Shown: positions 19,816 to 28,186 of the stretch, one piece after another
Numbering within the stretch: the stretch's first letter is position 1
How the letters are laid out: every line of letters begins with the position of its first letter
Assembly: GCA_030949565.1 (NCBI GenBank)
Contig: JAUZSK010000021.1
Coordinates: 1 to 54,500 of the forward strand
Reading direction: 5' to 3'
Origin: Enterobacterales bacterium
Lineage (GTDB): Bacteria; Pseudomonadota; Gammaproteobacteria; Enterobacterales; Kangiellaceae
Length of the DNA: 54,500 bases
Translations under genes and position numbers: made by a program
The notes under the pieces: generated by a model
Databases searched by the model: none
What the model saw: the letters and a program-made list of their open reading frames with translations, nothing else
Told to the model about the DNA's origin: nothing

Positions 19816-20865
19816 TTATGTTTTGGTTGTCCCACAAGACTGTCTAATAATTAATTTAGCCGGCAGCATGGTGATTTCAATCGCTTCACCATTGACCAGT
19901 CTCAATAGATTCTCAACTAGGATTTCACCGGCTAATTTAGTATCCTGTTGCACGGTGGTTAAAGCGGGGCGAATATAGTTTGCCATGGGTATGTCATCAT
20001 AACCAACCACTGAAACATCGTTAGGTACTGTATACCCCTTTTCGCGCAAGGCTTTAATTGCACCAACCGCAATAAGGTCACTGGCACAAAAAATAGCATC
20101 AAAAGGCTTTTCTGTTTTAATTAATTGTGCGATAGCATGATAACCCGCACGCTCGGTAGTAATGGCATTAATCTGTAGATCTTCTTCAACTGCCAAACCA
20201 GCTTCATTCATTGCTTTGCAAGAGCCGCGGTAACGATCTAAAAACTCCGGCGCGCCACTACTTGCATCACCCAGAAAAGCAATTTTCTGACGACCTAATC
20301 CAATCAGATGCTGGGTTATATCATAGCCACCTTGAATATTATCGGAACCAATTGAATGCCCTGAATGGCCTTCTTTGACAGCACCCCATCGTACAAAATG
20401 GGTACCTTGGCGCTCCAAACTAACCAATTTCTCCTTATAGTCCTGATAATCGCCATAACCTAGCAAAATAATTCCATCGGCCTTATGACAATCTTCGTAA
20501 TCGGCATGCCAATCATCGCTGAGTTGCTGAAAAGACACTAATAAGTCATAACCACGCACCGAGCAAGCGCGAGTTATGCTACCTAGCATGGATAGAAAAA
20601 AAGGATTGATTTGCGAATTATCGCTGGTCGGATCTTCAAACAATAGCAGGGCGATGGTGGTGCTCTGTTGAGTTCGCAGATTGCTGGCGTTTTTATCGAC
20701 CTTGTAATTAAGCTCTTTTGCGATGGCTTTAATGCGCTTACGGGTCTCTAAATTGACCAGATGGCTGTCACGTAAGGCACGGGAAACCGTCGATTGAGAA
20801 ACACCTGCTTTATAGGCTATATCAAACGAAGTTGCTTTACCTTTAATGTGGTTGCCAAAAGACAC
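19816..20865 (-). CDS. LacI-family transcriptional regulator of the maltodextrin locus
   Basis: DNA-binding repressor or activator with a periplasmic-binding-protein-like effector domain. The helix-turn-helix reads SFDIAYKAGVSQSTVSRALRDS, a highly conserved LacI signature, followed by the hinge and a sugar-binding-type core ending RQSCG. The reading frame opens at 20895 with TTG, but I prefer the GTG at 20865: a GAGG ribosome site sits 9 nt before it, and relatives start close to the KATSFDIA segment. The gene ends the locus, convergent with the amylase. It is the only regulator near the four palindromes, so it is the likely ligand-responsive controller. No copy of the palindrome was seen upstream of its own gene, so autoregulation through that site is not supported. 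Confidence 0.9.
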   Translation of the reverse strand: MSFGNHIKGKATSFDIAYKAGVSQSTVSRALRDSHLVNLETRKRIKAIAKELNYKVDKNASNLRTQQSTTIALLLFEDPTSDNSQINPFFLSMLGSITRACSVRGYDLLVSFQQLSDDWHADYEDCHKADGIILLGYGDYQDYKEKLVSLERQGTHFVRWGAVKEGHSGHSIGSDNIQGGYDITQHLIGLGRQKIAFLGDASSGAPEFLDRYRGSCKAMNEAGLAVEEDLQINAITTERAGYHAIAQLIKTEKPFDAIFCASDLIAVGAIKALREKGYTVPNDVSVVGYDDIPMANYIRPALTTVQQDTKLAGEILVENLLRLVNGEAIEITMLPAKLIIRQSCGTTKT

Positions 20866-21120
20866 CAAACCCACCCTCAACAAGACACCACCCAAATCAA
20901 CATAATAAGGGCTATATCACACCAATATAACCCAATGCGGTGTCCTTGCCTAGTCAGCGCTAATAATTCCTAGGTATAATTTAAGCGAGGAGACTCTAAA
21001 ATAACATTTTAAGCTGCAAAAAGAGAAAAAATCTAAATCCAACAAGGATTTACTCTTATTGAGCCGTATATTGGTCTGTTTAGGACTTGCATGTCCTTTT
21101 AAATGTTTGATTGAATTATA

Positions 21121-21150
21121 GACAATATCGGTTTATGACAAGATATTGTC
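21121..21150. repeat. 9-bp perfect inverted repeat with 12-nt spacer
   Basis: GACAATATC at 21121-21129 and GATATTGTC at 21142-21150. The stem is AT-rich with no T tract after it, so it looks more like a dimeric protein site than a terminator. Confidence 0.45.
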
Positions 21151-21171
21151 TGATCACTTTTTTTGAAAAAT

Positions 21172-21193
21172 AAAACGAACGTTCGTTCGTTTT
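21172..21193. terminator. AAAACGAA/TTCGTTTT palindrome: terminator or TetR-like operator
   Basis: Arms of 8 bp (21172-21179 and 21186-21193) flank CGTTCG. The core AACGAACGTTCGTT (21174-21187) is itself a perfect 14-bp palindrome. Being 27 nt past the hydrolase stop and T-rich on the minus strand favours a terminator. The core also resembles TetR-family operators, so the role is open. Confidence 0.5.
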
Positions 21194-21219
21194 TAAATTA
21201 CTTCCCAAGAGCATCGCAA

Positions 21220-22026
21220 TCAAACCGCTTGTAAAAACTCGGTCAAGTGTTGATTAACTAGCTCCGGTTGTTCAATACTTGAAGTGTGCCCGGCTGCGGG
21301 TATCCGCTTCAGTTGCGAGTTTTTAATGGCGCCCTGAATTTTCTCAGCTTTGGCCGGAACCGTAGCTACATCTTCTTCGCCCACTAAGATTAGGGTAGGC
21401 GTATTAATTGTATGAAGCTCTTCATAAACGCCTTTGCGATGGATAACACCTTCAACAGCTCTTCCAAATGTCCAACGATTTAGTTTTTTCATCCGCTGTT
21501 CCCATTCGGTCTTTAGTGCTTTTTTTGATGGATCATTTAGAAAGCTCTGACTAAACATAATCGCCATGGTTTTATTGACCGCCCCCCCTATCGAAAACCA
21601 TTTAGCCACAAAGCAAAGTTTTTTATACTTAGGTTTATTTTGTTCGGGCTCTGCATCAGCACTGGTTTCAAGCAGCATCAATGATTTTAACTTTTTGGGA
21701 TGGCGAATTGCCAGCCGCATTCCGATAAATCCGCCCATCGATAAACCTAAAAAATGCACCGCTCCATCGACTAATTGTTCAATCAATTCTAGTGTATCAA
21801 GGGTTAAGTTATCCATATCATAACCAGCCTTGGTGGATGGTGATTGTCCTTGCCCCCTAAAATCAAAGGCAATACAGCGATAGTCTTTTTTCAGATGTTC
21901 TATCTGTGGCATAAACATCTCATGATCCCACAATAATCCATGGGCAAAAACAATCGTTTGCTTGGAATCAACTTCACCGGTATCGATATAAAATATTTCG
22001 GTATCTCTTATTTTTAAATGGGGCAT
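21220..22026 (-). CDS. Alpha/beta hydrolase
   Basis: Soluble alpha/beta-hydrolase fold enzyme of 268 residues, predicted esterase or lactonase-like. The nucleophile elbow is GLSMGG, the oxyanion-hole segment FAHGLLWDHEMF, the acid is within LVGEEDVATVP, and the catalytic His is in AAGHTSS near the C-terminus, so the triad is complete. No signal peptide is seen. It lies 45 nt downstream of the M20 peptidase gene on the same strand and probably shares its transcript. The substrate cannot be deduced from sequence. Confidence 0.88.
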   Translation of the reverse strand: MPHLKIRDTEIFYIDTGEVDSKQTIVFAHGLLWDHEMFMPQIEHLKKDYRCIAFDFRGQGQSPSTKAGYDMDNLTLDTLELIEQLVDGAVHFLGLSMGGFIGMRLAIRHPKKLKSLMLLETSADAEPEQNKPKYKKLCFVAKWFSIGGAVNKTMAIMFSQSFLNDPSKKALKTEWEQRMKKLNRWTFGRAVEGVIHRKGVYEELHTINTPTLILVGEEDVATVPAKAEKIQGAIKNSQLKRIPAAGHTSSIEQPELVNQHLTEFLQAV

Positions 22027-22071
22027 TTAACGCTTTACCTATCGTTTAATTCATTTTTAGTCGTGGCTAAT

Positions 22072-23562
22072 TTAGTCATTTAAATGGCGTATCAACTGAT
22101 AATAAAAATTGATACTTCGTTTGTATTCATCGATGGCAAGGTGTTCATTAATACCATGAAAACCAGAAAAGGATGTTTTATCAACCTTTACCCCATTTAA
22201 TCGATAGACGTTTTCTGAGAGGCTTATGAAGTGCTTACTATCAGTCCCACCAGACAATAAATTAGGGGCGATCAAAATATCCGCTTCTGGAGAAACTTGT
22301 TGCAAGGTTTTACTTAAAAGTTCAAAATTATAGGATTCAAAGTCCGAGATTGAAGTCGCCTCGATACCTCTCAGGGACTCTACTTTCACTAGTGGATCAT
22401 TGATTGTTGTGACCACTTGGGAAAGAACCTGTTTCAAATTATCGCCTGGTAAGAGGCGTAAATTAACAATCGCTGACGCTTCGGTCGGCAACACATTTTC
22501 TTTACTACCGGCATTAAAAACGGTTAACGCCTGAGTTGTTCTAATAGAAGCATTGGTTAATGGAGAATGACTCATTTGTTGCAAAACAAAGGGTTCAAAA
22601 AGCCATAAATTAGCCATCACCAGTCGCTTTGCAAAAGGCATTTGCAGTCCCAAGGTTTGCAACAAGCCTCTAGTGGCAGCCACTAAACGGGGTTTAAAAG
22701 GATGTTCTTCAATGGCAACCAATGCCCGACTTAAGCGACCGATACTGGTGATATCCGGTGGCACCGAAGAGTGTCCACCAGCTGATTGTGTGGTTAGTTT
22801 AAGGCTTAAATAACCTTTTTCGGCGACGCCAATAACGCCGATGGGGAGTTTAACACCCTTAATGATGTCTTGGGTTAAAAAGCCCCCTTCATCTAAAACA
22901 AACTCAAATTCAACTGCTTTACTTTTTAGGTACTCGGCGGTTTTAGCGGCACCTTCTAGCCCCCCCACCTCTTCATCATGACCCAAGGAGATATAAATAT
23001 CACGATTGGGCTTAAACCCACTGGATATTAACTGTTCCACCGCTTCCATAAGACTAACCACCGCGCTTTTATCGTCTAACGCGCCGCGTCCCCAAATGGT
23101 TTGTTCAGCAACCACCCCGTCAAAAGGTGGATATTGCCACTGATCGAGAGTCGATGGGTTGATTGGTACCACATCAAAATGAGCCATTAATAGTATTGGC
23201 TTGGGCTTTGTCTGATGTTGGTTTAAATCACTCTCGCCTTTCCAGTGGTACAGCAAACTATATTGATTAATTTTGGTAAGCTCTAATTGCTGATGTAGCC
23301 GGGGAAAACTTTGTAGCAAAAATTGATGGAACTCGATGATCGCATTAGGGTCGCGATCTTCGGGATTTTGGTAGGAAATTGTTTTTATCTGCAGCGATTG
23401 AGCAAAGCGTTTAACCGCCGCCTCATAATCCATAGAAATAAGGTTAATTTTATCGTAATTAACCTTATCCTGCTGAAATTGGAAGGTTCGATAAAGCAAT
23501 ACGCTCGATAATAGAACAAGTAAAATAATAAGTAGTTTCAACAACTTAAAGATAGATCTCAT
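22072..23562 (-). CDS. M20-family metallopeptidase (carboxypeptidase S/PM20D1-like)
   Basis: Di-zinc exopeptidase predicted to act outside the cytoplasm on peptides or N-acyl amino acids. The frame is open to 23628, but that start would overlap the upstream gene by 46 nt. The ATG at 23562 gives an N-terminus MRSIFKLLKLL leading straight into a single membrane segment, and lies 20 nt past the upstream stop. Metal-site motifs are visible: LLMAHFDVVP, WGRGALDDKSAV, GHDEEVGG with the general-base Glu, and LSGGTDSKHF with the late His. A dimerisation lid domain is present (KGYLSLKLTTQSAGGHSS). Its length fits the membrane-anchored carboxypeptidase S group. It sits between DUF5062 and the hydrolase in a minus-strand group. 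Confidence 0.88.
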   Translation of the reverse strand: MRSIFKLLKLLIILLVLLSSVLLYRTFQFQQDKVNYDKINLISMDYEAAVKRFAQSLQIKTISYQNPEDRDPNAIIEFHQFLLQSFPRLHQQLELTKINQYSLLYHWKGESDLNQHQTKPKPILLMAHFDVVPINPSTLDQWQYPPFDGVVAEQTIWGRGALDDKSAVVSLMEAVEQLISSGFKPNRDIYISLGHDEEVGGLEGAAKTAEYLKSKAVEFEFVLDEGGFLTQDIIKGVKLPIGVIGVAEKGYLSLKLTTQSAGGHSSVPPDITSIGRLSRALVAIEEHPFKPRLVAATRGLLQTLGLQMPFAKRLVMANLWLFEPFVLQQMSHSPLTNASIRTTQALTVFNAGSKENVLPTEASAIVNLRLLPGDNLKQVLSQVVTTINDPLVKVESLRGIEATSISDFESYNFELLSKTLQQVSPEADILIAPNLLSGGTDSKHFISLSENVYRLNGVKVDKTSFSGFHGINEHLAIDEYKRSINFYYQLIRHLND

Positions 23563-23582
23563 AAAACTATTCAACCTTTGAT

Positions 23583-23843
23583 TTAGCCGACTAATGGATG
23601 GTCCTTGGGTAACTGCTTTGAAATCCATATCGCTAATTTATGCTTCATGTTGAGCAAGTTTTCTTGATCTTTAGCTAGCGGTTGTACCAGTTTATCCAGC
23701 ACTAACAATCGGTAGAGGCTTTCTACTTTTTGATTGGCACTATCGGTACCGCTAAAGGACTTATAACCGCGGTTTTTTGCATAGTTTTCACCGACGGTGA
23801 CTGCTATTTTAGCCAGTTGAGCTTCATTTTTTAGTTTTTTCAT
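23583..23843 (-). CDS. DUF5062 family small protein
   Basis: An 86-residue soluble protein of unknown function, rich in Lys and Leu, mostly helical, without signal or membrane segments. The pattern MKKLKNEAQLAKIA, a central ESLYRLLVLDKL and a C-terminal MKHKLAIWISKQLPKDHPL recalls the DUF5062 family of marine gammaproteobacteria. That assignment is from memory of the family. A GGGAG ribosome site lies before the ATG. It is the first gene of the minus-strand group with the M20 peptidase. Confidence 0.8.
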   Translation of the reverse strand: MKKLKNEAQLAKIAVTVGENYAKNRGYKSFSGTDSANQKVESLYRLLVLDKLVQPLAKDQENLLNMKHKLAIWISKQLPKDHPLVG

Positions 23844-24280
23844 GGTTAAACTCCCTGCGATTTGGCTTTTGGCCTAGAAAATAATGATAGCGCCCTAGAA
23901 TAGTTGAAAGTGCACACCAAATCAAAACTTTGTCACAATAACTAATGTTACCGCAACTAAGGGATAGAAGAAGATCCATTACGGACCGATAAAGCATTAA
24001 TTGCTTCTATTTTGTCTAAATTGTGAAGTTAAGCGGTTATTATATAAAACTCGCTCTAAAATTAGAGTTGAAGAGACTTGAATTAGGCTAATTTGCCCCT
24101 ATTTTGTTTAATCAAAGAGCGGTCTTCGCTTAATTAATACTTTGTTGCATTTTTGTCGGAACTTTTTGACCAATTAGACTCTAAAGCCTAGCAAATTGGC
24201 AACAAATCGGTTACAAATGCGGGTCGAACAAAATAGAGAAGATCCTAAACGGTGAATTTTGAATAAAAGGTTTTAGTATT
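23844..24280. promoter_or_regulatory. Divergent promoter region, DUF5062 group and Bat operon
   Basis: This 437-nt AT-rich gap has no convincing ORF. It must carry the promoters of both divergent units. A small palindrome, CTCTAAAATTAGAG (24054-24067), is the only ordered element I can point to. I could not assign -35/-10 boxes with confidence. Confidence 0.45.
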
Positions 24281-25243
24281 ATGAAGTTGCAACATAAATT
24301 CCAAACATTACAAGATAACCTGTCACAGCAGATCATTGGTCAGTCAGGGTTAATTCAACGCTTAATGGTCGCACTGCTCGCCGATGGTCATTTAATTGTC
24401 GAAGGCGCGCCCGGATTGGCTAAAACCAGAGCCATTAACGCGCTTTCCAAGGGTATCGAGGGCAATTTCCATCGTATTCAATTTACCCCCGATCTTTTAC
24501 CGGCTGATTTAACTGGTACCGAAATTTATCGACCACAAGACGGCAGCTTTAAATTTGAAAAAGGTCCTATCTTCCATAACCTTTTACTAGCCGATGAAAT
24601 TAACCGTGCTCCGGCCAAAGTTCAATCAGCGCTTTTAGAAGCAATGGCCGAACGTCAAGTGACTGTTGGTAGCCATACCTATCCGCTCGATCAGCTATTT
24701 TTAGTGATGGCAACGCAAAATCCTATAGAGCAAGAAGGAACCTATCCTCTACCTGAAGCGCAGCTTGACCGATTTTTACTACACGTCAAAGTTGGTTATC
24801 CCGATGCTGAAGCCGAGGCAAAAATCCTTGCCTTAACTCGTGCCGAAGCGCACAAGGATTTTAGTGAGCAACGAAGTATCGATTTATTGTTAACCGATCT
24901 ATTTGCAGCACGGGATCAAGTCCTTGATATTCACATGTCTGACGAACTGCAAGCCTATATTATCCAATTAATCATCAATAGCCGTGAAACCAAATCGCTG
25001 GATAAGGATCTCAACCGTTGGTTGGATTATGGTGCCAGCCCTCGCGCAACCATCGCACTTGACCGCTGTGCTAGAGCCAGTGCTTGGCTAGCGGGTAGAG
25101 ATTATGTGACACCGGAAGACATTCAATCCATAGCCTTTGATGTGATGCGACATCGATTGATTCTTACCTACGAAGCCGAGGCGGAAGGTATTGATACCGA
25201 TCAAGTCATCGAGCGACTCATAAAATTAACACCGATTGCATAA
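24281..25243 (+). CDS. MoxR-family AAA+ ATPase
   Basis: Cytoplasmic AAA+ chaperone-like ATPase. MoxR proteins typically work with the VWA-domain proteins encoded downstream, and here they are present. Walker A is GAPGLAKT at residues 42-49. Walker B ends in Asp105-Glu106 (LLLADEINRAP). The sensor region reads MATQNPIEQEGTYPLPEAQLDRF, a MoxR hallmark. The 320-residue length is normal. An AAAAGG ribosome site precedes the ATG. It is the first gene of a six-part plus-strand operon, followed after 60 nt by DUF58. Confidence 0.95.
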   Translation: MKLQHKFQTLQDNLSQQIIGQSGLIQRLMVALLADGHLIVEGAPGLAKTRAINALSKGIEGNFHRIQFTPDLLPADLTGTEIYRPQDGSFKFEKGPIFHNLLLADEINRAPAKVQSALLEAMAERQVTVGSHTYPLDQLFLVMATQNPIEQEGTYPLPEAQLDRFLLHVKVGYPDAEAEAKILALTRAEAHKDFSEQRSIDLLLTDLFAARDQVLDIHMSDELQAYIIQLIINSRETKSLDKDLNRWLDYGASPRATIALDRCARASAWLAGRDYVTPEDIQSIAFDVMRHRLILTYEAEAEGIDTDQVIERLIKLTPIA

Positions 25244-25303
25244 TCGGCTATTGTAATGACTGTCTTATCAATAAAATATCGCTGCATATGAGGCACCCTT
25301 CGC

Positions 25304-26389
25304 ATGAGTAGTTGGTCTAACCTCTCACATTCATTTGCTTCTTCAAAGGCAGACTTTGACCATCCTGATTTTCGTCCAGGTATAGATCTCACCCTAAATC
25401 AATTATTAGATACTCGAATTAAACCCATCATTCAATGGCTCGATCCTAATTCAAGGGTAAAAACCAGTCGTGTTGGAGGATTTCGTTCGCGTTTCAAAGG
25501 ACGTGGAATGGATTTTGATGAAGTTCGGATGTATCAAATGGGTGATGATATTCGTAACATCGATTGGAAAGTAACCGCCAGAACCGGCAAAGCTCACACT
25601 AAATTATTTAAGGAAGAAAGGGAACGACCCGTGTTTGTCTTGATCGATCAAATGCCTTCGATGTTTTTTGGTACGGCACAGGTTTTTAAATCCTTGTTAG
25701 CCAGCCATATCGCCGGACAGTTAATGTGGCAAACCCTTGCTGAAGGCAATCGATTTGGCGCTTTAATATTTTCTGAAAACAATCATCTTGAAATGAAACC
25801 CTCAAGCAGTCGGCGTCATTGTATGCGACTACTTAACCGCATTGTTGAAAATTACAAGCAGAATTTACATCATTGTTATTCCGATGCTCAACAAAACAAG
25901 TCCAGTGGCCTTGATCAAGCTATCAATAACGAGAACTTGAGAAAGAATCAATTTCAGCAGAGTTTAAAACGTTTACGCTACTTGGCCAAACCGGGCAGTT
26001 TGATTCATATTGTCAGTGATTTCAACCAATTTGATGAGCAAAGCCAACGACAATTAAGTCAACTCTCACAACATACTGATCTTCATTGTGTCTTGGTCTC
26101 TGACCCGATAGAGTCACAATTACCACCGGCAGGATTTTACGGTATCAGTGATGGCGTCAATCAAGGTATTCTTAATACCAATGGTCACCAATTTCGTGAT
26201 GATTACCAGACAAATTTTCAAAAAAAATGCCAGCAAATTAAGCAGTTTGCGATAAGCCACCGAGGTTTGTTTACTTCGATAAATACCAATTTTGAACGGT
26301 TTTCAGCGCTTGATTCTTCCGCGACAAAAGCCCACTCTAGAATCGGCTCAGCTTCTCCATTGTCTAAGACTTCTATGGAGAAATTTTAA
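25304..26389 (+). CDS. DUF58 domain protein
   Basis: A 361-residue protein of the DUF58 family, a VWA-like fold regularly found beside MoxR ATPases. The conserved segment GRGMDFDEVRMYQMGDDIRNIDW (split here as GRGMDFDEVR and GDDIRNIDW) and the following LFKEERERPVFVLID are typical. No membrane segment is obvious. The stop overlaps the next start (TAATG), which indicates tight operon coupling. The cellular role is unproven; the family is linked to envelope stress and maturation of membrane complexes. Confidence 0.93.
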   Translation: MSSWSNLSHSFASSKADFDHPDFRPGIDLTLNQLLDTRIKPIIQWLDPNSRVKTSRVGGFRSRFKGRGMDFDEVRMYQMGDDIRNIDWKVTARTGKAHTKLFKEERERPVFVLIDQMPSMFFGTAQVFKSLLASHIAGQLMWQTLAEGNRFGALIFSENNHLEMKPSSSRRHCMRLLNRIVENYKQNLHHCYSDAQQNKSSGLDQAINNENLRKNQFQQSLKRLRYLAKPGSLIHIVSDFNQFDEQSQRQLSQLSQHTDLHCVLVSDPIESQLPPAGFYGISDGVNQGILNTNGHQFRDDYQTNFQKKCQQIKQFAISHRGLFTSINTNFERFSALDSSATKAHSRIGSASPLSKTSMEKF

Positions 26390-27141
26390 TGGCCGAAGAA
26401 AATTTCTCATTACAAGTCGCCACTGAAAAAGCGGCAACTGAGGCTCATCAGCAAGTTAATCCCCAGCACCTAGAATTTGCCCCAAATACATTAGCGCCAG
26501 TGCAAACCATTGATGCAGCAACCAATCCTTTGCTTAACCCGGCAAATGCTGCAACAGGACCGGTAACCAACCAAGTTCCTCTGCCCCCCACAGCCACACC
26601 TCCCTTACCAACGGGCGGTGGAGCCAGCAATCCATTAGACCAATTAAAAGATATTCATTTACCAGAGCCTGTGACATTTTTTCCTAGCGCACCTGGCTGG
26701 TGGCTGCTTGGTATCATTATTTTATCCATTATTAGCTATTTAATTTATCGCCACTATCGCTATAAAAAGCTTATTCGGTTGATTACGCCAGCAACCCAAG
26801 AAATTAAACAGTTAACCCAAGCTGATCCAAGTGCCAGCAGCCTCGCTCAATTATCGGCACTATTAAAAAGAATTAGTCTGGTTTATTTTCCTAAAGCACA
26901 GGTGGCATCGCTACAAGCTGAACCTTGGTTTGAATTTTTAAATAATCAAAGCCAGCAGCATAGCAAACAGCTAGTGACTTTTGACAATGGTCATAAACGA
27001 CTACTCACTCAAGCAGCTTATGAAAGAGATCCTAAGATCAATCTAGATGAATGGAAAAACCTTTTGCACCTGAGTCAGCAATGGATTGAAAATGTGATAA
27101 CCCAGCAGGCGAAAAAAACAGCTAAATGGAAGTGCAAGATT
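26389..27141 (+). CDS. DUF4381 domain protein (read through into BatA as sequenced)
   Basis: Membrane protein with a Pro/Ala-rich N-terminus of about 95 residues, then a membrane helix (GWWLLGIIILSIISYLIY, about 103-121) and a helical cytoplasmic part, matching DUF4381 proteins of MoxR operons. As sequenced there is no stop before BatA, so the frame runs on to 27570. If the seven-A run at 27112-27118 had six A, the protein would end at a TGA overlapping the BatA ATG (27142), the normal arrangement in this operon type. I therefore place the boundary just before that ATG. A true fusion is possible but less likely. Confidence 0.75.
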
Positions 27142-28186
27142 ATGATGATTTTTCTTTACCCGTGGCTGTTTTTGGCGTTACCGCTGCCCTTTATTATTTG
27201 GTTTTTTAACAAGCCAAGTGAGGCACAGCTCACTAGCATACGAACACCACTTTTTGCCAATTGGAAACGTCTCTCGGCGCAAACACAACACTCGTCTCGC
27301 CATCAATTTTGGCGCAAACTATTAAATTTTATCATTTGGGCTTTATTACTCACTGCCGTCGCACGCCCTCAATGGATCGATGAGCCAATTGAAATTCCCA
27401 CCAGTGGTCGCGATCTACTGCTCAGTATCGATATTTCAGGCAGTATGTCAGAAGAAGATTTAAAATTGCAAGGGCGGCCGGTTAATCGATTGGCCGTTGT
27501 AAAATCAGTAGTGTCAGAATTTATCAAAAAACGCGAAGGCGATCGCATTGGACTAGTCCTTTTTTGGTGAAAATGCTTATTTGCAAACTCCACTAACTTT
27601 TGATTTAAAAACAGTTCAATATATGCTCGATGAAACCGAGATTGGTTTAGCTGGCGCCTCAAGAACAGCCATTGGCGATGGCATTGGACTATCTATTAAA
27701 CGCCTAAGAGAAAGACCAGAGAAAAACCATGTGTTGATTTTATTAACCGATGGTAGCAATAATTCTGGCGAGCTTGATCCAATCGAAGCGGCTAAGCTAG
27801 CCAAGCATGCTGGGGTAAAGATCTATACTATTGGTGTCGGTGCCGATACACAACTACGCCGCTCAGCGTTTTTTGGTAGCACCACTTTTAACCCATCAAG
27901 AGATCTGGACGAAACGACCTTGAAGTCTGTGGCTAAAATTACTAACGGACGCTATTTTCGAGCCAGAAATACCCAAGAATTGTCGAAAATATACAATATG
28001 CTAGACCAATTAGAACCAGTGGAAGATAAACCAGAAATCTATCGGCCAGTTCAAGACTGGTTTTATAAGCCGTTGATGTTTGCCTTGTTCTTAGTCTTGT
28101 TGCCCTTGCTAATCAAGCTAGCACAACCGCTAAATAATCGACTTAATAAAAAAGCTAAACTAACTCCAGAGGGCGGCCGCAAATGA
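27142..28186 (+). pseudogene. batA: BatA, VWA-domain membrane protein (single-base frameshift)
   Basis: BatA-type protein: N-terminal membrane helix (MIFLYPWLFLALPLPFIIWFF), a second helix near FIIWALLLTAVARPQW, a von Willebrand A domain with the metal-ion site DISGS (DxSxS), and a C-terminal helix. The frame closes at 27570 after GLVLFW, and coding resumes in the next frame. Dropping one T from the T6 run at 27560-27565 restores LVLFGENAYLQTP, the family's conserved continuation. The second part (to 28186) contains the VWA segment LLTDGSNNSGELDP. Either a sequencing error or a recent inactivating insertion is possible. The error explanation fits better because the rest of the gene is intact. 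It overlaps BatB by 4 nt. Confidence 0.85.

Larger units (their letters stand above)
20896..21219. other. Intergenic region with several inverted repeats
   Basis: No gene was found in this 324-nt gap between the LacI gene 5' end and the hydrolase 3' end. It holds the LacI promoter (not resolved), a GACAATATC inverted repeat (21121-21150), a short AGGAC/GTCCT hairpin (21082-21097) and a strong palindrome at 21172-21193. Confidence 0.5.

Noticed and set aside
23563..23628. Upstream start for the M20 peptidase
   Set aside because: It would overlap the DUF5062 gene by 46 nt and put 22 residues before the membrane anchor.
26448..26630. Antisense frame over the DUF4381 Pro-rich N-terminus
   Set aside because: Gly/Val-rich composition is the complement of Pro/Thr-rich coding sequence, so it is a shadow.
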